Source: Sipunculus nudus (Eukaryota; Annelida; Sipuncula; Golfingiida; Sipunculidae). From it: DNA of 64,000 nucleotides. The stretch is taken from positions 69,489,676 through 69,553,675 of the forward strand of contig CM049316.1 in assembly GCA_026874595.1 (NCBI GenBank), given 5' to 3'. The notes under the pieces are model-generated. The model saw only the letters and a program-made list of their open reading frames with translations. It was not told the origin of the DNA and did not search any database. How positions within the stretch are numbered: position 1 is the stretch's first letter; each line of letters begins with the position of its first letter. The position numbers and the translations under genes were made by a program. Positions 22,578 through 34,716 of the stretch are shown piece after piece.

Positions 22578-22870
22578 TGACGTCAGAACCTGACATTAAG
22601 AGCCAGTGGTTCATTAGTCACGGCTGGGAGCTTGTGCTCAGGAAGTCATCCGTTATAACCTCATGAATATTCATGCTAATTGCGTATCGATCATTTTCTA
22701 GATCACACAGTGGCACCGGGATCAGTGGTTTTATGATAACAAAGAGGACTTTAACAGACTTAAGGCCGAGTTAAGACGCAATAATCCGGGGTCTTAATTA
22801 TAAAGCAGGAAGTTAATATCAACAGATGGCTGCTGCACACGCTGCCGTGGATACGCATGGGTCTTGTTTG
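22578..22870. promoter_or_regulatory. Candidate cis-regulatory block
   Basis: Motifs packed in about 290 bp: TGACGTCA (22578-22585), palindrome ATGAATATTCAT (22663-22674) overlapping ATGCTAAT (POU-like), AACAAAG, TAATCC and CAGATGGC. Composition is less AT-biased than around it. No coding. Function is only a guess. Confidence 0.25.
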
Positions 22871-23065
22871 TTGAGAAAACATGCGTTTATTTATTCAGAA
22901 AATATGAGGGGGACAATTCGCAGGGGTATATATACATTAGATATATTATGTGTGTGTGTGTGATGATATATCTTAAATAAAATTTTCTCTTAACCCTTAT
23001 TGCAAAAAGAGCACAACAGCTCATGGAGAAATATTGTCGTTATTTTTAGGTGGCCGCTCAACCGA

Positions 23066-23066
23066 G

Positions 23067-23146
<80 letters not shown>
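23066..23146. repeat. Compound (CT)n-(AT)n microsatellite
   Basis: CT to about 23091, then AT to about 23146. ORFs across it are noise. Confidence 0.9.
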
Positions 23147-23147
<1 letters not shown>

Positions 23148-25695
23148 GTTTCACACCGAGCGGAACCACCCCGCCCCATCCAATTGCGCGTCAAATACTC
23201 GGCATATATGCTTAAATCCTTACATCCTTTGCACAACATGTGCAAAAAAAATTTTAAAAAATGATTAATTATAAAAGTGATTTAAAATTGGAAGGTTTGC
23301 ACTGCTCTCCACAAGTATACAAAAGACGAGTTATCCCCTGTAAAAGCCAAGTTGATACATTATATTAGTAGTCTAATATTCTATGAGTATGTAATTAACT
23401 AACGCATGATTTATGACATAATCAATGCCTAAACCCCCATTGTGACAGACTCTAGAACAACTATGATGATACAAATATCCTATAAATAGAAACCTAGATT
23501 TCCTTAAAGTGACACAGCGATGAATCACATTTGCCGCGGGACTGCACTGGTGACGTATCACCATGGTAACCAACCACACCATGCCCGCACCTGCAGACAT
23601 TTCCGTCGTTATTTATAGGGTATCGTCTGCTCGTCTTTGGCCTGAAATCTATTTTGGGATTATTGATGATACATTCAAGGATCTCAGCTCACGTAGCGCA
23701 GATTATCTCATGAATACGTATGATTAAGTCAGCATATGAATATGTATGATTACGACATTCGAAAAATATATGAGTGCGTCATATGTGTAATTTCACTTCA
23801 TTCACATCGCTACATTCCTACACAGTGGTTGTTCTGGTTCCAATATGCGTCTAACTTTCCAAAAGGTAAGTCTGTCTAATCTAATAATCTCGGAGTTTAA
23901 GAACTAAGTCAACATAACAAAGTTCTAAACTGGCCCAGCGAGGTAAAGGTACGGAGTCATATCAAGACCAAATTTATGATTTTCAACACAACCTTTGAGA
24001 TCCACTCTTGTATTATTATTAGACATGCATAATGTGACTTGTATATGATTGGTATCCCTTTTACACCTGTAGAAATTCTTATCGCCAACTGATGGATGAT
24101 AACATATCAGCCCCCATAATAGGCAAAACGACTTTTTCATGGGTTGGTATCCTGATGGAATGCAGACATCTATAATGGTTTATGTCAGTTTTATGTATTA
24201 GCCTTTCTATAATAAACTCGAGAAGTAATATCTTTCAGGCAAGAGAAGGTTGGTCATGAGAAGTGTGTGATATATTTCTTTATATTTATTTTCTTCGTGG
24301 GGTATAACACTATGGCTATGAGAGGGGTTACAGTAGCTGGGTGCTCGTCCAAATCCGGGGGTTTTCTTCGGGTTTTCCTGTTCCCTCCATCCCAACAAAC
24401 TACTGAACGCCACCTCTAAGCCATGGAGAGTACCGCGATATAACTATATTTTAATAACTAGCTTATATATTTAGACAGACAATCCAAAACCAAAAGCAGC
24501 AATATATATATATATATATACATGTGTTTTATATATATAGAGACAGACAGACAGACAGAAAAATACTGCCTTAAACATGACGGAAAAGTACTTTAGTGCA
24601 TTTAATTACAAAATTTAGTTAATTACAAAATTTGAAAAAGTTAACGCACCCGAAAACAGCCAGAATCGACCAGGGCAAATATATTTTGCATTTATTTGTT
24701 CCTGAAATTATAACCAGACGGGTTCTAGGTATTGACTCTGCATTATATAACTTTGTTTCCCACTTATTTTCCAAATGTCTGGTTCCGTCCCTGCCACGAA
24801 GTGCCAGTGCTGTATACACGCACTCAGTTAAATGATGCTGCAACGCTGTTATTTCTTTATCATCCCATAACATGTTCTGAGTGTGCCATATCTCTGTTGT
24901 CAGTCTGTATGCGTCATATAAAAGATTACACCAGTGACCTCAATTCACAGCAAAGAGATCAGTTATGGCGCAGCACATGGTCATATAAAAACGAGGCACC
25001 GCTACCATAGCGACGGCTCGTGCCTCTTTCAAGAGAATAAAAAAAAAAAGGTTCGTGCTTGCCAGAAGACGAGGGATGATAGAAGTTCGTGTCATGTGGC
25101 TCCCATCTGCTCATGAATATTCAACGATTACATCAACAGATATGTGTTCTTACGTCATGACAAATAAGTATATACATGTATGAAGATTTGATGAGCCTGA
25201 TTTTATGGTATTGAAGGGAATATTAAATATTAAAATTTGTATTTTACTTCTGTAGATTTTTTACTTGTAGTATTTTTTCGTCTTCGGAACAGATCAATTA
25301 AGAGAATAGAGCCGTCTGACACGCACATATGTCTTTGATCAAGTTAAACTGGATAGAATCCAAGGCCAGTTAGAGACCAGCCAGATAAATGTCGAAGTCA
25401 GTACATGTACTTGTTTTGTTCGATAACGTACCAGAGTAAAATTGTATGTTCGCCTGCAAAATAGGGGGGGGGGGGGGTCTTGCGGTCACTCCTTTCGCCT
25501 GTTAAAATTTTCCCGCAGGGGGGATGGGAGATGCGGAGGCATTTTTGGTACCAATATTATTGTTATTTTAATCATTTTTCTCATTATGACAATTAATAAT
25601 GATTATTATTGTTTTACCCTTATCATTTCTATGTACTCTTATTCAGATTCTTTTTCACATAATTTTTATCATTGTCGAACTAATAATTATAATTG
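23147..25695. other. Noncoding stretch
   Basis: No gene. It holds an X-box half palindrome (CACCATGGTAAC, 23559-23570), a SINE-tail-like block (about 24290-24420, with CGGGGGTTTTCTTCGGGTTTT), an AT plus AGAC microsatellite at 24502-24560 and a poly-G near 25467. Confidence 0.4.
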
Positions 25696-25737
<42 letters not shown>

Positions 25738-25739
25738 AT
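25696..25739. repeat. (GTA)n trinucleotide microsatellite
   Basis: Perfect trinucleotide repeat; gives poly-Ser in one frame. Confidence 0.9.
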
Positions 25740-28700
25740 ACAGTTGTTGTTCTTATTCTTCTTATTCTTCGTGTTTTATTCTTCTTCATAATAATAAAAA
25801 TAATAATAATAACTGGTTGACTTATTCATCCGTCTCTATGTTACCCACTTGCTACAACAAAAATTAATATGATAGAGATATCATGAAAAAAATAATGCTA
25901 TATATCCGGGAGTTAGTAATCATGGAGACATTATACCAGCATAATATACGCTAAACACAACAATGAATAGATCAAATAGTAAGCCCTAGCCTTCAGACAA
26001 ATGGGGGAGTTATTACAGGTGGCAGATACAGAACAGACGCTCTTTGAAGTGATTGGACTTCATGTCACGTCAGCCCGGTCTGCCAGCGGGTGTTGTTTCA
26101 AGTCCATACGCAACTTTGAGATCCGCTGGGGCCAGGTCTGTGTTATATGATATATACTAGTATGTACCTGAGCTGATCTTGGTTTGTACAAGGTCTCCGC
26201 CTTCATTTCCCTGGGTATAAATCATCCACCCTTTTTGTGATTTTCAGTGGTAGAATTTCGAAGAACTTTCAAAAAGGACTATTTTAGAAGCATTTCCTAG
26301 AACAGTTTCCTTATTTTAAATATAAAAAAAAACTAAGACAATTTTAATGATCTAGTCTAAATCAGGAATCAAAGCCCACCAACAGCGTTGGGATTTCGGA
26401 ATTTTAGTGTGAGCTACGTTCTTATGTGCCCTATATAGGAAGATGAACCATCCATGAAAGTTTTTCCAAGATTTATCAGCAAATTTAAAACATCATCATA
26501 TGATCTGGTTTAAGTATTAAGTGAAATAGAGGTACCGAAGGAACGATGTTGTCTAGAAATATTATACTTATTATACAATGGTTATGTTTTACCTCTGCTA
26601 AGGAAATTATGTTTTCACTAATGTCTTTGTTTGTTTATTGTTGTATTTATTTGTTCAAGGCTTCCTGTTTGAAGAGTAACACACAAACTACTGACCCGAA
26701 TCAAAATTATCTCTTGTTCTTGTGGGAAGGGCGAGACACTGTTAAGGGAGAATCCCGTAAAATTTTGCAGCGGACCTATATAAAGGGCTGTTCCGATAGG
26801 AAAGTTTTGCCTTGGTGGAAGTATTCGCTCTGCTGAGGATCATTCTGGTTCACACAATAAAAATGATAAACATGGCTGAAAAGATGGACATGTGAGACGT
26901 ATACTTGAATCCCCAACCTCCCACCTTACATCAACCCGTGATTTGCTGATGCCACCGTCCGATTAATCACTGAATCAACCGGAAGCGCCTGTATCGTCTG
27001 CCGGGGCCTGGGTGGGCCACGTGATCGGTGTGGCAGCTGGAGCCGCACCCAGAGCCGGACAGGCCCTACATCCCATTGATTAATTCAATACAGCTGCTAT
27101 TACTACTGTCATGCACTCCGTGCTGTTGTTTAGCCTACAGGTGGCTGAACGATTACAGGACGATCAGATATTACAAATTACTAAACTGTAAGGATTGAAG
27201 GGCCGCCTGTATGGCATTACCTGCATTAATAATTTTAACACGCATTTTTATTCTTTTCCCCAGAGATACCAAAATTTCCCAATATTGCATGAAGGATATG
27301 TAAAATACCGACGTTACAATGATCTAAATAATGAGTATCTACCCTATTTTGTCACAAATAAGGTCATTAAATAAAATAAGAATTTTTTTATGCTTTATTC
27401 CTCTTAAAGTTCGATCTCCCTTTGATCACTGGCATAATTTACAAATTTAAAACTCAACTTGTAAGGCGGAGAGGCTTATATATAGGGGTTGATGGGTTTA
27501 TCATACACATTTGAGTAAAAAAAAACTTTGTGAGTGGACTTTTTCCCGGTCCACCCGAGTGAAAAAAAAATCGGTTTTGGTTTTCTCCCTTTTTACAAAT
27601 ACAGATCGTATGGAGACTATGGTCTCGCAATTGTGTATATGTGGGGTAGTGACTCAAATGCACTGTAATATATATCTAACAGCTCAGTAAACCTTGGTGG
27701 CTAGCCCGAGACAGGATAGAGAGGCGGGTGGTGATATTATTACCTAATTTAGGAAAGTAATAGAGGGACTCTTGGTCTCAAAGAAAGACGATTTGTCCAC
27801 ATAAAATAACTCAAACTAATTAACGAGACATTTTCGTTAAAATATAGCCATATATATGGCAAAAGGATATATTAAAGATTTATCATATATCATAAAACTA
27901 ATGTAGATATGATTAGATTGAGAAACAATGTTACCAAGTCTCCAGAAATGTCTGCAACTTAAACAAATTTTATTTACTTTTTTTATCTCCCTGCCTACAA
28001 CTGAGTGATTCCACATGGTAATTCTATTTGTTCTTTTCATTTGTTTAGTAGTGCAAACTCCCGTGTGGTGCAGTTAGCAGATTTTCCTTCTCTAAATAAA
28101 AAATCGCATGTTCTTTGAATAATTGCAAGATCTTTAAAAATAAGTAGCCAAGTTATCCATGAGCAATCTGATCAGGGATGTGATCATCGAAATATTTCTT
28201 GAATTTCTCAACAGGTGGCGCCAGCCTCAGCTCATGTGTCCTGTTGCTGCCTTTGTCAACGTGAAATACTTTCTTACTTATTTTGTGTTTTGAAGTACTG
28301 TCATTATTCTTTTTCTATTTTTCTCTATTTTACTCATATTAATGACATATTCTTCACTTATATATGAGCACTTAACACGATTGAGAGATAGACTGAGCGT
28401 TTTTAGACGTTTGGTTTTACAAATGACACATACTCCTTAAGAAATCTCAGTATTCTTGCAGTTACTTTATAAATTTAATCTGTTTTCAGAGACCAGTTAC
28501 TTAAATAATGATTTTCTTTCATTTCCAACACTCTTTTTGCTTCAACACAGATCATCAAACTATGTAGGAGCTATCTTACACTCTGGTTCAATAACCAGTC
28601 GTTATCATAATTTCACATTTCTCTGCTCAGAGAAAGATTACATAGAATATTTTGGTATTTTGATGCAGCCATAATATCTTAGTTTGCTCTCTGTTACCTG

Positions 28701-28962
28701 TAAAACTACAAAAGTTTATAAAATATCCAACGGATTTGGATAATTTCTGAAAATAAAGTCGGTCACAGTTTAATCAGGAAACCGATGGTATTGTGACCAA
28801 GCCGAGATTTGCAAGTGAATGATGCTTAAATCTTAGTTATCAGTGGATCTATATTTGTGATGAAATTTTGAATAGCACGTGTACATGTTATTGAAAATTC
28901 AAATTAGAAGAGGTCTGAGAATATAAGAAAAATAGCTCAGGTTATATTACTATATTTTGCTA

Positions 28963-28964
<2 letters not shown>
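25740..28964. other. Noncoding stretch
   Basis: No gene was recognised. A GC-richer patch at about 26980-27080 contains CACGTG. A block CAACAGGTGGCGCCAG at about 28209-28224 resembles a CTCF core. The rest is AT-rich. Confidence 0.4.

Positions 28965-29029
<65 letters not shown>
28965..29029. repeat. (AT)n microsatellite
   Basis: Uninterrupted AT. Confidence 0.92.
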
Positions 29030-29031
<2 letters not shown>

Positions 29032-29504
29032 CTTTAAGAAAAACCGAAAGAAGTGGGGAAAAAATATAAAATCTCTATGAAACATCTTTCAATATCGTTT
29101 TTTTTTTCTAAAAGAATTCATGGCTAGAAGTATGGTCCCTCTTTCAGGAAAAGGGTCTAATACTTTAAAATCGAAACCAATTTTAAGTGGCCCCGTCGTC
29201 ATGGATACCGGAAGGTGACGTCAGCAGCAGACGACAGTGTCATATTTAAATGGATTTCGTGTCATTAATCAGTCTGGAGCAGCTGACAACGCCCTCGCTG
29301 CGTAGGTACATTATTATAGATCCACGGACCGTTTTTAATTTCGTGACTCTGCAGAAAGTGGTGAGGTGTGGGGGTGCAGTTCGAGTTTACTACATAGTAC
29401 AAGACGGACTTGAAAATCTCTTAGGTTTACATTAATCTGTTGTGCTCTTTCCGGATAAGGCCTCAGTCAATCCTGTTTTTGTGCAGAAGATGTTGTAACG
29501 ATGG

Positions 29505-29617
29505 CGACGAAGAGAATGATAATGATGATGATGATGATGACGATAACGATGTTGCCTACAACGATGGTGACGACGACTATGACGATAATATTGATGATGA
29601 TGACGACGAAATTCGAG
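29505..29617. repeat. GAT/GAC low-complexity tract
   Basis: Imperfect GATGAT and GACGAC repeats encode poly-Asp in one frame. A similar but inverted-sense tract is at about 32405-32445. The ORFs (29440-29793 and its antisense) depend on this and the AT repeat, so they are not taken as genes. Confidence 0.75.
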
Positions 29618-29703
29618 GAGGCCCGTACGATACTGAAATTAGTGCTTGTCCAGTTGTTAAAGTAGTAACAAAGGGCAATTTCAACAGAGCTGATGTTGGT
29701 GGT

Positions 29704-29726
29704 GCTCTCTCTCTCTCTCTCTCTCT

Positions 29727-29785
<59 letters not shown>
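29704..29785. repeat. Compound (CT)n-(AT)n microsatellite
   Basis: CT to about 29730, then AT to 29785; same structure as 23066-23146. Confidence 0.92.
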
Positions 29786-29789
<4 letters not shown>

Positions 29790-30526
29790 TTGATAGATTG
29801 AACCTACATCGTAAAATAGAGCTCACATTGTCTACAGGCAGATAGCCCCAAGGACAAAATCCAGGAAGCCATTGTCTCCTGCTCGTAAAAAATTATAGTC
29901 CTCAGCTCTGTGTATGTGATGTTACCATGGAAACAGTGTTTTCTATTCATACTGAATACCCCTCTAAAAAGGGACATCAATTTGTCTCCACACTTGTAGT
30001 CTTCAATGCCCGAACATGTGTTAGGGATGAATAGTTAATAGAATGAGCTGCAAAATCTTCGGATGGCGCGGTAATTGATGTATGACATGTGCAGGTGTTA
30101 TCCAACTATATATGGTCTATGGCTCTTTATAAAATCATAAATGATATGAAAGTCGTGTTCATTTAAATTTTTGTCCGACCATTAGTATAATTTATGATTA
30201 AAATGACAAGCTATCAGTAGGCAGGGAAACCCCTGTAAATATTGCGACCCTGACAATTTTTTTCAATTGTTCCTTTCGTAACAGACCTTAAGTTAAACAT
30301 ATATTCCGATAACAAATGCCTCATATATCCACATAAAGTATATTCAAGATTCTGTTGTGACGGATTGTCTCCCGATGGTACACATTTGGATCTCATTCAA
30401 TGCAGGAAATGGAATTCGTTCAAGTTTGGAACAGCGTTTTACGCATTAGAAAGATTATAAATATGCTTGAGTCTATATTGCATAGGTTGCGCTGTATATT
30501 TCTGTTAACATTTTTATGATTCATAC
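29786..30526. other. Noncoding stretch
   Basis: Contains an RFX X-box-like GTTACCATGGAAAC at 29921-29934. No gene seen. Confidence 0.4.
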
Positions 30527-31394
30527 TGTTACAGGTGCTCTTTTTATTGTGTGACACGGGCGTAACTCGTGTTGTAGCGCCCTCACCGGGCCACTTGTTA
30601 CATTCTCAGTTTAATCCGTACTGGTTGAACTGTCGTTGTCATGCTAGCTTGGGGCTTTCTCGCCCGGCCGAGGTCACGTGTAGACCCTGGTATGCTAGCT
30701 TGGGGCTTTCTCGCCTGGCCGAGGTCACATGTAGACCCTGGTATGTAGAGACACAGCGATGTTTTTTCTAGATGGTTCCTGTAGCGCGTGTTTGCTGTGT
30801 ATTGTGTTAGATCCTTTAGACTGTTCGAGAAGTGGAAAATTCTCGGCTTGGGGCAAGAAGTTATAAATAGTGGGCTGTGTTTTAAACCGAGAGAGAGGGT
30901 GAAGATTCCAGCGGACACAGACATGTGTGTGTCAGTTTGTGGGACCTGTCCGATTATCTAGTAATTTCAGGGATTCTACTATTACTAACTCTATACAATT
31001 TAATGCTGCCTGCCTCGAGTTTACTTTCTGGATTGTTACAAGAGCTTTACATTGGACTGTTATTCTCCGAGAGTATACATTATAAAGAACTTGTCGCTGT
31101 GGCAGTGGTGGTATCCAGGTACTGTGCACTTTCTTAATTAGGCTGTGTGATTGTATTAATTTGATGTTGTACTGTTATTTTTCTGAGTAATTGTAATGAT
31201 TTGGTGTACTCTGATGTTAGGGTTGTTTTAAGAATAAATTATGGATATTTGTTAACAAAAAAACACTGACTTCTTTATTCATTCCCCCAGACATTTTCCG
31301 CTGCCTAGTGTTACAGAATCTGATTATTTTGTCTCCGTTGCAAGGTTTTTGTTCATCACGCATATGTTATCTGTTTATATTAGGTTCCGTAACA
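30527..31394 (+). mobile_element. Solo LTR of the Gmr1-like family
   Basis: It runs from TGTTACAGGTGC to TTCCGTAACA in + orientation, 868 bp, homologous to both LTRs of the 8.6-15.2 kb element. Flanked by ATAC on both sides (30523-30526, 31395-31398), a clean 4-bp target duplication. No internal sequence remains, so it arose by LTR-LTR recombination. U3 carries a 51-bp tandem duplication, a TATA box TATAAATA at 30862-30869 and, further on, AATAAA at 31233-31238. Confidence 0.93.
30641..30742 (+). repeat. 51-bp tandem duplication inside the solo LTR U3
   Basis: Units 30641-30691 and 30692-30742 differ at two bases. One difference turns CACGTG in unit 1 into CACATG in unit 2. Confidence 0.92.
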
Positions 31395-33114
31395 ATACCA
31401 TGGCAAATATGTGGATATATGTTGGTTAAGCTTCGTTATAGTTTTTCAGATTCATCTTATAGTGACGTCTGAAAGCAGGAATATCACCAACACCAATGAT
31501 AAGTTAGCAAAGTACGCTTAAATCATGTTTGAGTGGTCGCGGGACAGAAACTAGGGTGTAACACATTTGTTTCGGAGAGAAAATTATTTGCTAGGAACAG
31601 CACGTTAATGAAACTACGTAGCGGATCCTGAAATTATTCGAATCCCGCCAGAAATCGCAATAGATTCTCTGCGATTTTTCCTATGTCTTAACGACAGATT
31701 GTGACTTTTGGCCTCTTACATATAAACCTCATATCATGAAGGCTTAAAATAATATATTTTTTTATCGTATTATAATTTTTCTTTACTTTCAATATATACA
31801 GTGCTAGCCCACATCCATCACTCTCCGATAAGAATTTGTTACCTACACTGCACTGGTTATCGCTAAGCAGTGCCCTATCCCGCTGTTCCAGTCCCGACCT
31901 TGGAGACTTGTGTTATCAGTTTCGATGTCTTAAAAGAAGTAGGCTGTCCGTAAGATTGATTTGCATGAATCTTCTGTAAAGCACGACTGTACCGGGCTCG
32001 GTGACCCGTTAATGTGCTAGGCGTCTCTCCTGTCTGACTCCTACAGAGCTACACCACCGGGGCCGCACAAATAATCACCGGGCGGGAAATCTGTTAACGA
32101 GTAAACAGACGCCTAAGTTATTTATATAAGTTTGCTTATTGGCGACGAGTAACGACGTCGTGGTTTCTTAAGTGCTTACTCCCAAATGGATTCAATTAAG
32201 ATAAGGTTTAAGTTATATAAATTTGTGTACCTTGGGATACGGTAGTCATAATCTGGAGCTAATACTATTTTATTAGTTTCGCTAAGGATATTAATGATGG
32301 TTTTGGTGATAACACGACACTCACTAGCATTATAGGTGTAGCTGTTATTGGAGTAGGTATGGTTATCGTTGTGGTAGTAATGATGAAATTGATTGTGATT
32401 CTGAAAAGGATGACGATGACGATGATGATGATGAAGATGATGATGTAACGACCCTGGTGATCCAGGTCCTAGTCGCAGAACTAGTAGTAGCGGTTTTAGC
32501 AAAGTTTTAGCGACCAAGATGGTGTTTATGATGACGCCTACTTTACTGATGGCTAATGATGTTGGCATCATTCGGATGATGATGCGTCTCAACTGCCCGT
32601 ACTCTCTAGGCCGTTATAAATCTTTATCTTAGACGAAGCCATTATAGGCCACACTAAAAATAACGTTACTTAGTTCAGTTTGCTTAACCAGACAGGGTAA
32701 ATGTGTCCTCAGTATATGTCAATGACTTGTTATGCATGACAAAGATGCGGATGTGTTAGGACGTAGGTTAGTGGAAATAGAATGGCCCTGAGAGCTTCAA
32801 AGGCCAAACTGGAGAACTTTTATTGTCCTTAGAGATTCGTTCCATTGACTAAAAAGTTCTTCTTGATTTTGCCCGTGAATATATAAGGCATAACTAAGAA
32901 ATCTAGAAGACATAAAAAAATGACATATCCTAATTAATACCATATGGTTTACTTAAATGGACAGTCCCACAAACAGTGCATTTCCTTATAAAAGATATAT
33001 GATACATGTATATGGTGTATGCAATTTTTGTTAGTGCACAAATGTTTAGTTTATGATATAAAATGTACTTTTTATTACTACGTGTCCACTTTTTACGACA
33101 CCTCAATGACATAG
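31395..33114. other. Noncoding stretch
   Basis: Contains the SINE relic at 31636-31760 and the GAT-rich tract near 32.4 kb. The 138-codon minus-strand ORF at 32176-32592 is His-rich only because it runs through that tract. Confidence 0.45.
31636..31760 (+). mobile_element. SINE relic, family 2
   Basis: A box B remnant TTCGAATCCCGCC (31637-31649) is followed by a tail with GTCTTAACGAC, CATATAAACCT and AAGGCTTA. The same tail follows the tRNA-like head at 51326-51510. Confidence 0.55.
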
Positions 33115-33196
33115 TAATTTACCGCAAAATGTTTCAAAACATATAGGACATGGACTATGTCCTAAATGTTTTGAAACATATTTGGCGGTAACTTAC
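33115..33196. repeat. Long near-perfect palindrome
   Basis: Centre at about 33155. The arms contain ATGTTTCAAAACAT, TAGGACAT, ATGTCCTA and ATGTTTTGAAACAT in mirror order, extending out to TTACCGC and GCGGTAA. Could extrude as a cruciform or be the two ends of a collapsed inverted-repeat element. Confidence 0.8.
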
Positions 33197-33849
33197 ACCT
33201 AGGCGTGACAACCTAATATGCATCATTTGGACACAGTCCCTCCATTCCTATTTTACGACATCCTGGGCGGTATCTTATGAACGTGCAGGTCGAATGTCTC
33301 CTGCAATAACCGAGACTGATTATGTTTTATCGAGTGTTTACACGACAGTGTCCGATCAGAGTCTGTCAGACGTGACCTTTTCGCAATGACCTTGCCTGCC
33401 GTGAGTGGGATTGGGATGTCGTAAAATGATTTTTCTTTAACATTCCATAATTTTCATATATTGTTGCTGGTATTTGTTTCCTAATATTTTAACTTTTCAG
33501 TATACTCACTGTTTCACAGGAAACGTTTTAGTTGTTGAACAGGTTAAACATAGTGTAATAAATAGGCGGTATACTGTACTTGACTCCTTACAGAAACTGC
33601 CTAAAAATAAACTCAAAGAGTTCATGGTTTAGGAGAGAGTCTCGTGTCCTTATTGATTACAAATACAAGCAAGACTGGTTGATTGATGAGTCGATCGTTC
33701 TTTCTACCAGACACAACTACCTTTTTATAAAAACCTAAATGGACATAAACTCTTAGCGTTTGGATCTGCTGACATCTCGACTCGGTATAAATAAACCCAG
33801 CTGAACATATTCAGAGCAAAAAACAACACCGATATTTTCTGTGCAATCG

Positions 33850-34689
33850 CCAGCATTTGCAATCCAAAGTCTCAAATCTGAGTGAACATGATAAATTCGA
33901 CGCTGCCATGCAAGGGCGCTCTGAAGGATACTGCGATGCTGCGACCAGTCCATATATCAGTGCTGTTCGTGGGTTTACAGGTGTATTGCAAGTAAGTAGG
34001 AGCGCTGTAGAGCTCACGTTAACATCTATCAGATGCTGCCTCAGCAGTCTGTTATCAGCAGCGCGCCTCAAGCAGTAACGTTTCATTTTACAAGCTACGC
34101 GCAGCTGAGAAAGTGGCTACATGATTTGTGTTAGCATATAGGCTTATCACTGGCCGGGAATAACAAAAGATGCAGGTGCGCTACTTTGCGGCTCGCCTTC
34201 TAGACGCGTGTGAGAAAAAATGAAACCGATCTCTTATGCAAGACCCGCGCAGATTCGCGCGCTCGCATCGCTGCTTCTGCAGTGAATGCCAGGCTGGCTG
34301 GAGACTGTTGAAGCATTCGGCGTGCGTGGAGTTGGGACTACTGCCGCAGCAATAGCACGGGCTAGAGCTAGAAATAGCCCCCGGAACCAAAGTCGCTTCC
34401 ACATCATTCAACGGGTGAAGCAGTGATGGGAAAATTCGTAGCTGCCTGCAGTGGAGAAAACAGGGACTTCTTTTCCGCGTGGATGTGGTTTGGGAAAGTG
34501 TGGCGTTGTGGGTGACATACCTTCTGGGTATAATGAGCCGCTAAACATCCCGGATTTCTGGCAGCATGGAGGGATATATCGTAGGCGGTGGTGACAAATC
34601 ACATTCTAATCATTCATTATCGTCACAGGTCAAGAAATAGTGAATTTATATGACTGCAGAAATATCTCCTGGTGACATTTAGGACAAAA
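33850..34689 (+). promoter_or_regulatory. CpG-rich putative promoter and 5' UTR region of the RGK gene
   Basis: This is the least AT-biased long stretch before the RGK start, with many CpG (for example GCGCGCC, ACGCGCAG, CGCGCGCTCGC). It ends at the proposed start codon. TCACAG at 34623-34628 could be the acceptor of the exon that holds the start. ORFs on the minus strand here have no domain. The transcription start cannot be placed. Confidence 0.4.
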
Positions 34690-34716
34690 ATGAACAAGCC
34701 GCCGGCTGGCAGAGCG
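34690..34716 (+). CDS. RGK GTPase, proposed first coding exon (27 nt)
   Basis: ATG at 34690 has A at -3, with an in-frame stop (TGA 34651-34653) upstream. It encodes MNKPPAGRA and runs straight into a consensus donor GTAAGT at 34717. The intron phase is 0, matching the phase-0 acceptor at 48035/48036, so the frame continues as A-A-P-A-G-P-V-M into the large RGK exon. This is the only start-plus-donor combination in a CpG-rich setting that I noticed upstream of that exon. The link is inferred from phase, orientation and context, not from transcript data. If wrong, translation could start at Met 48057 in the large exon. Confidence 0.5.

Noticed and set aside
23000-23268. Three + strand ORFs with Ile-Tyr repeats
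   Set aside because: Generated by the CT-AT microsatellite.
29440-29826. 117- and 119-codon ORFs (Asp-rich and its antisense)
   Set aside because: Depend on GAT repeats and the CT-AT microsatellite; no domain, no splice context.
31970-32070. tRNA-like GC-rich stretch on the minus strand
   Set aside because: No convincing box B at the right distance; not enough to call a tRNA or SINE.
32176-32592. 138-codon minus-strand His-rich ORF
   Set aside because: The His run comes from a GAT/ATC repeat; the rest has no recognisable domain.
33753-34602. Minus-strand ORFs of 64-91 codons in the CpG-rich region
   Set aside because: Open frames are expected there because stop codons are AT-rich; no domain; the region fits promoter/5' UTR of the + strand RGK gene better.
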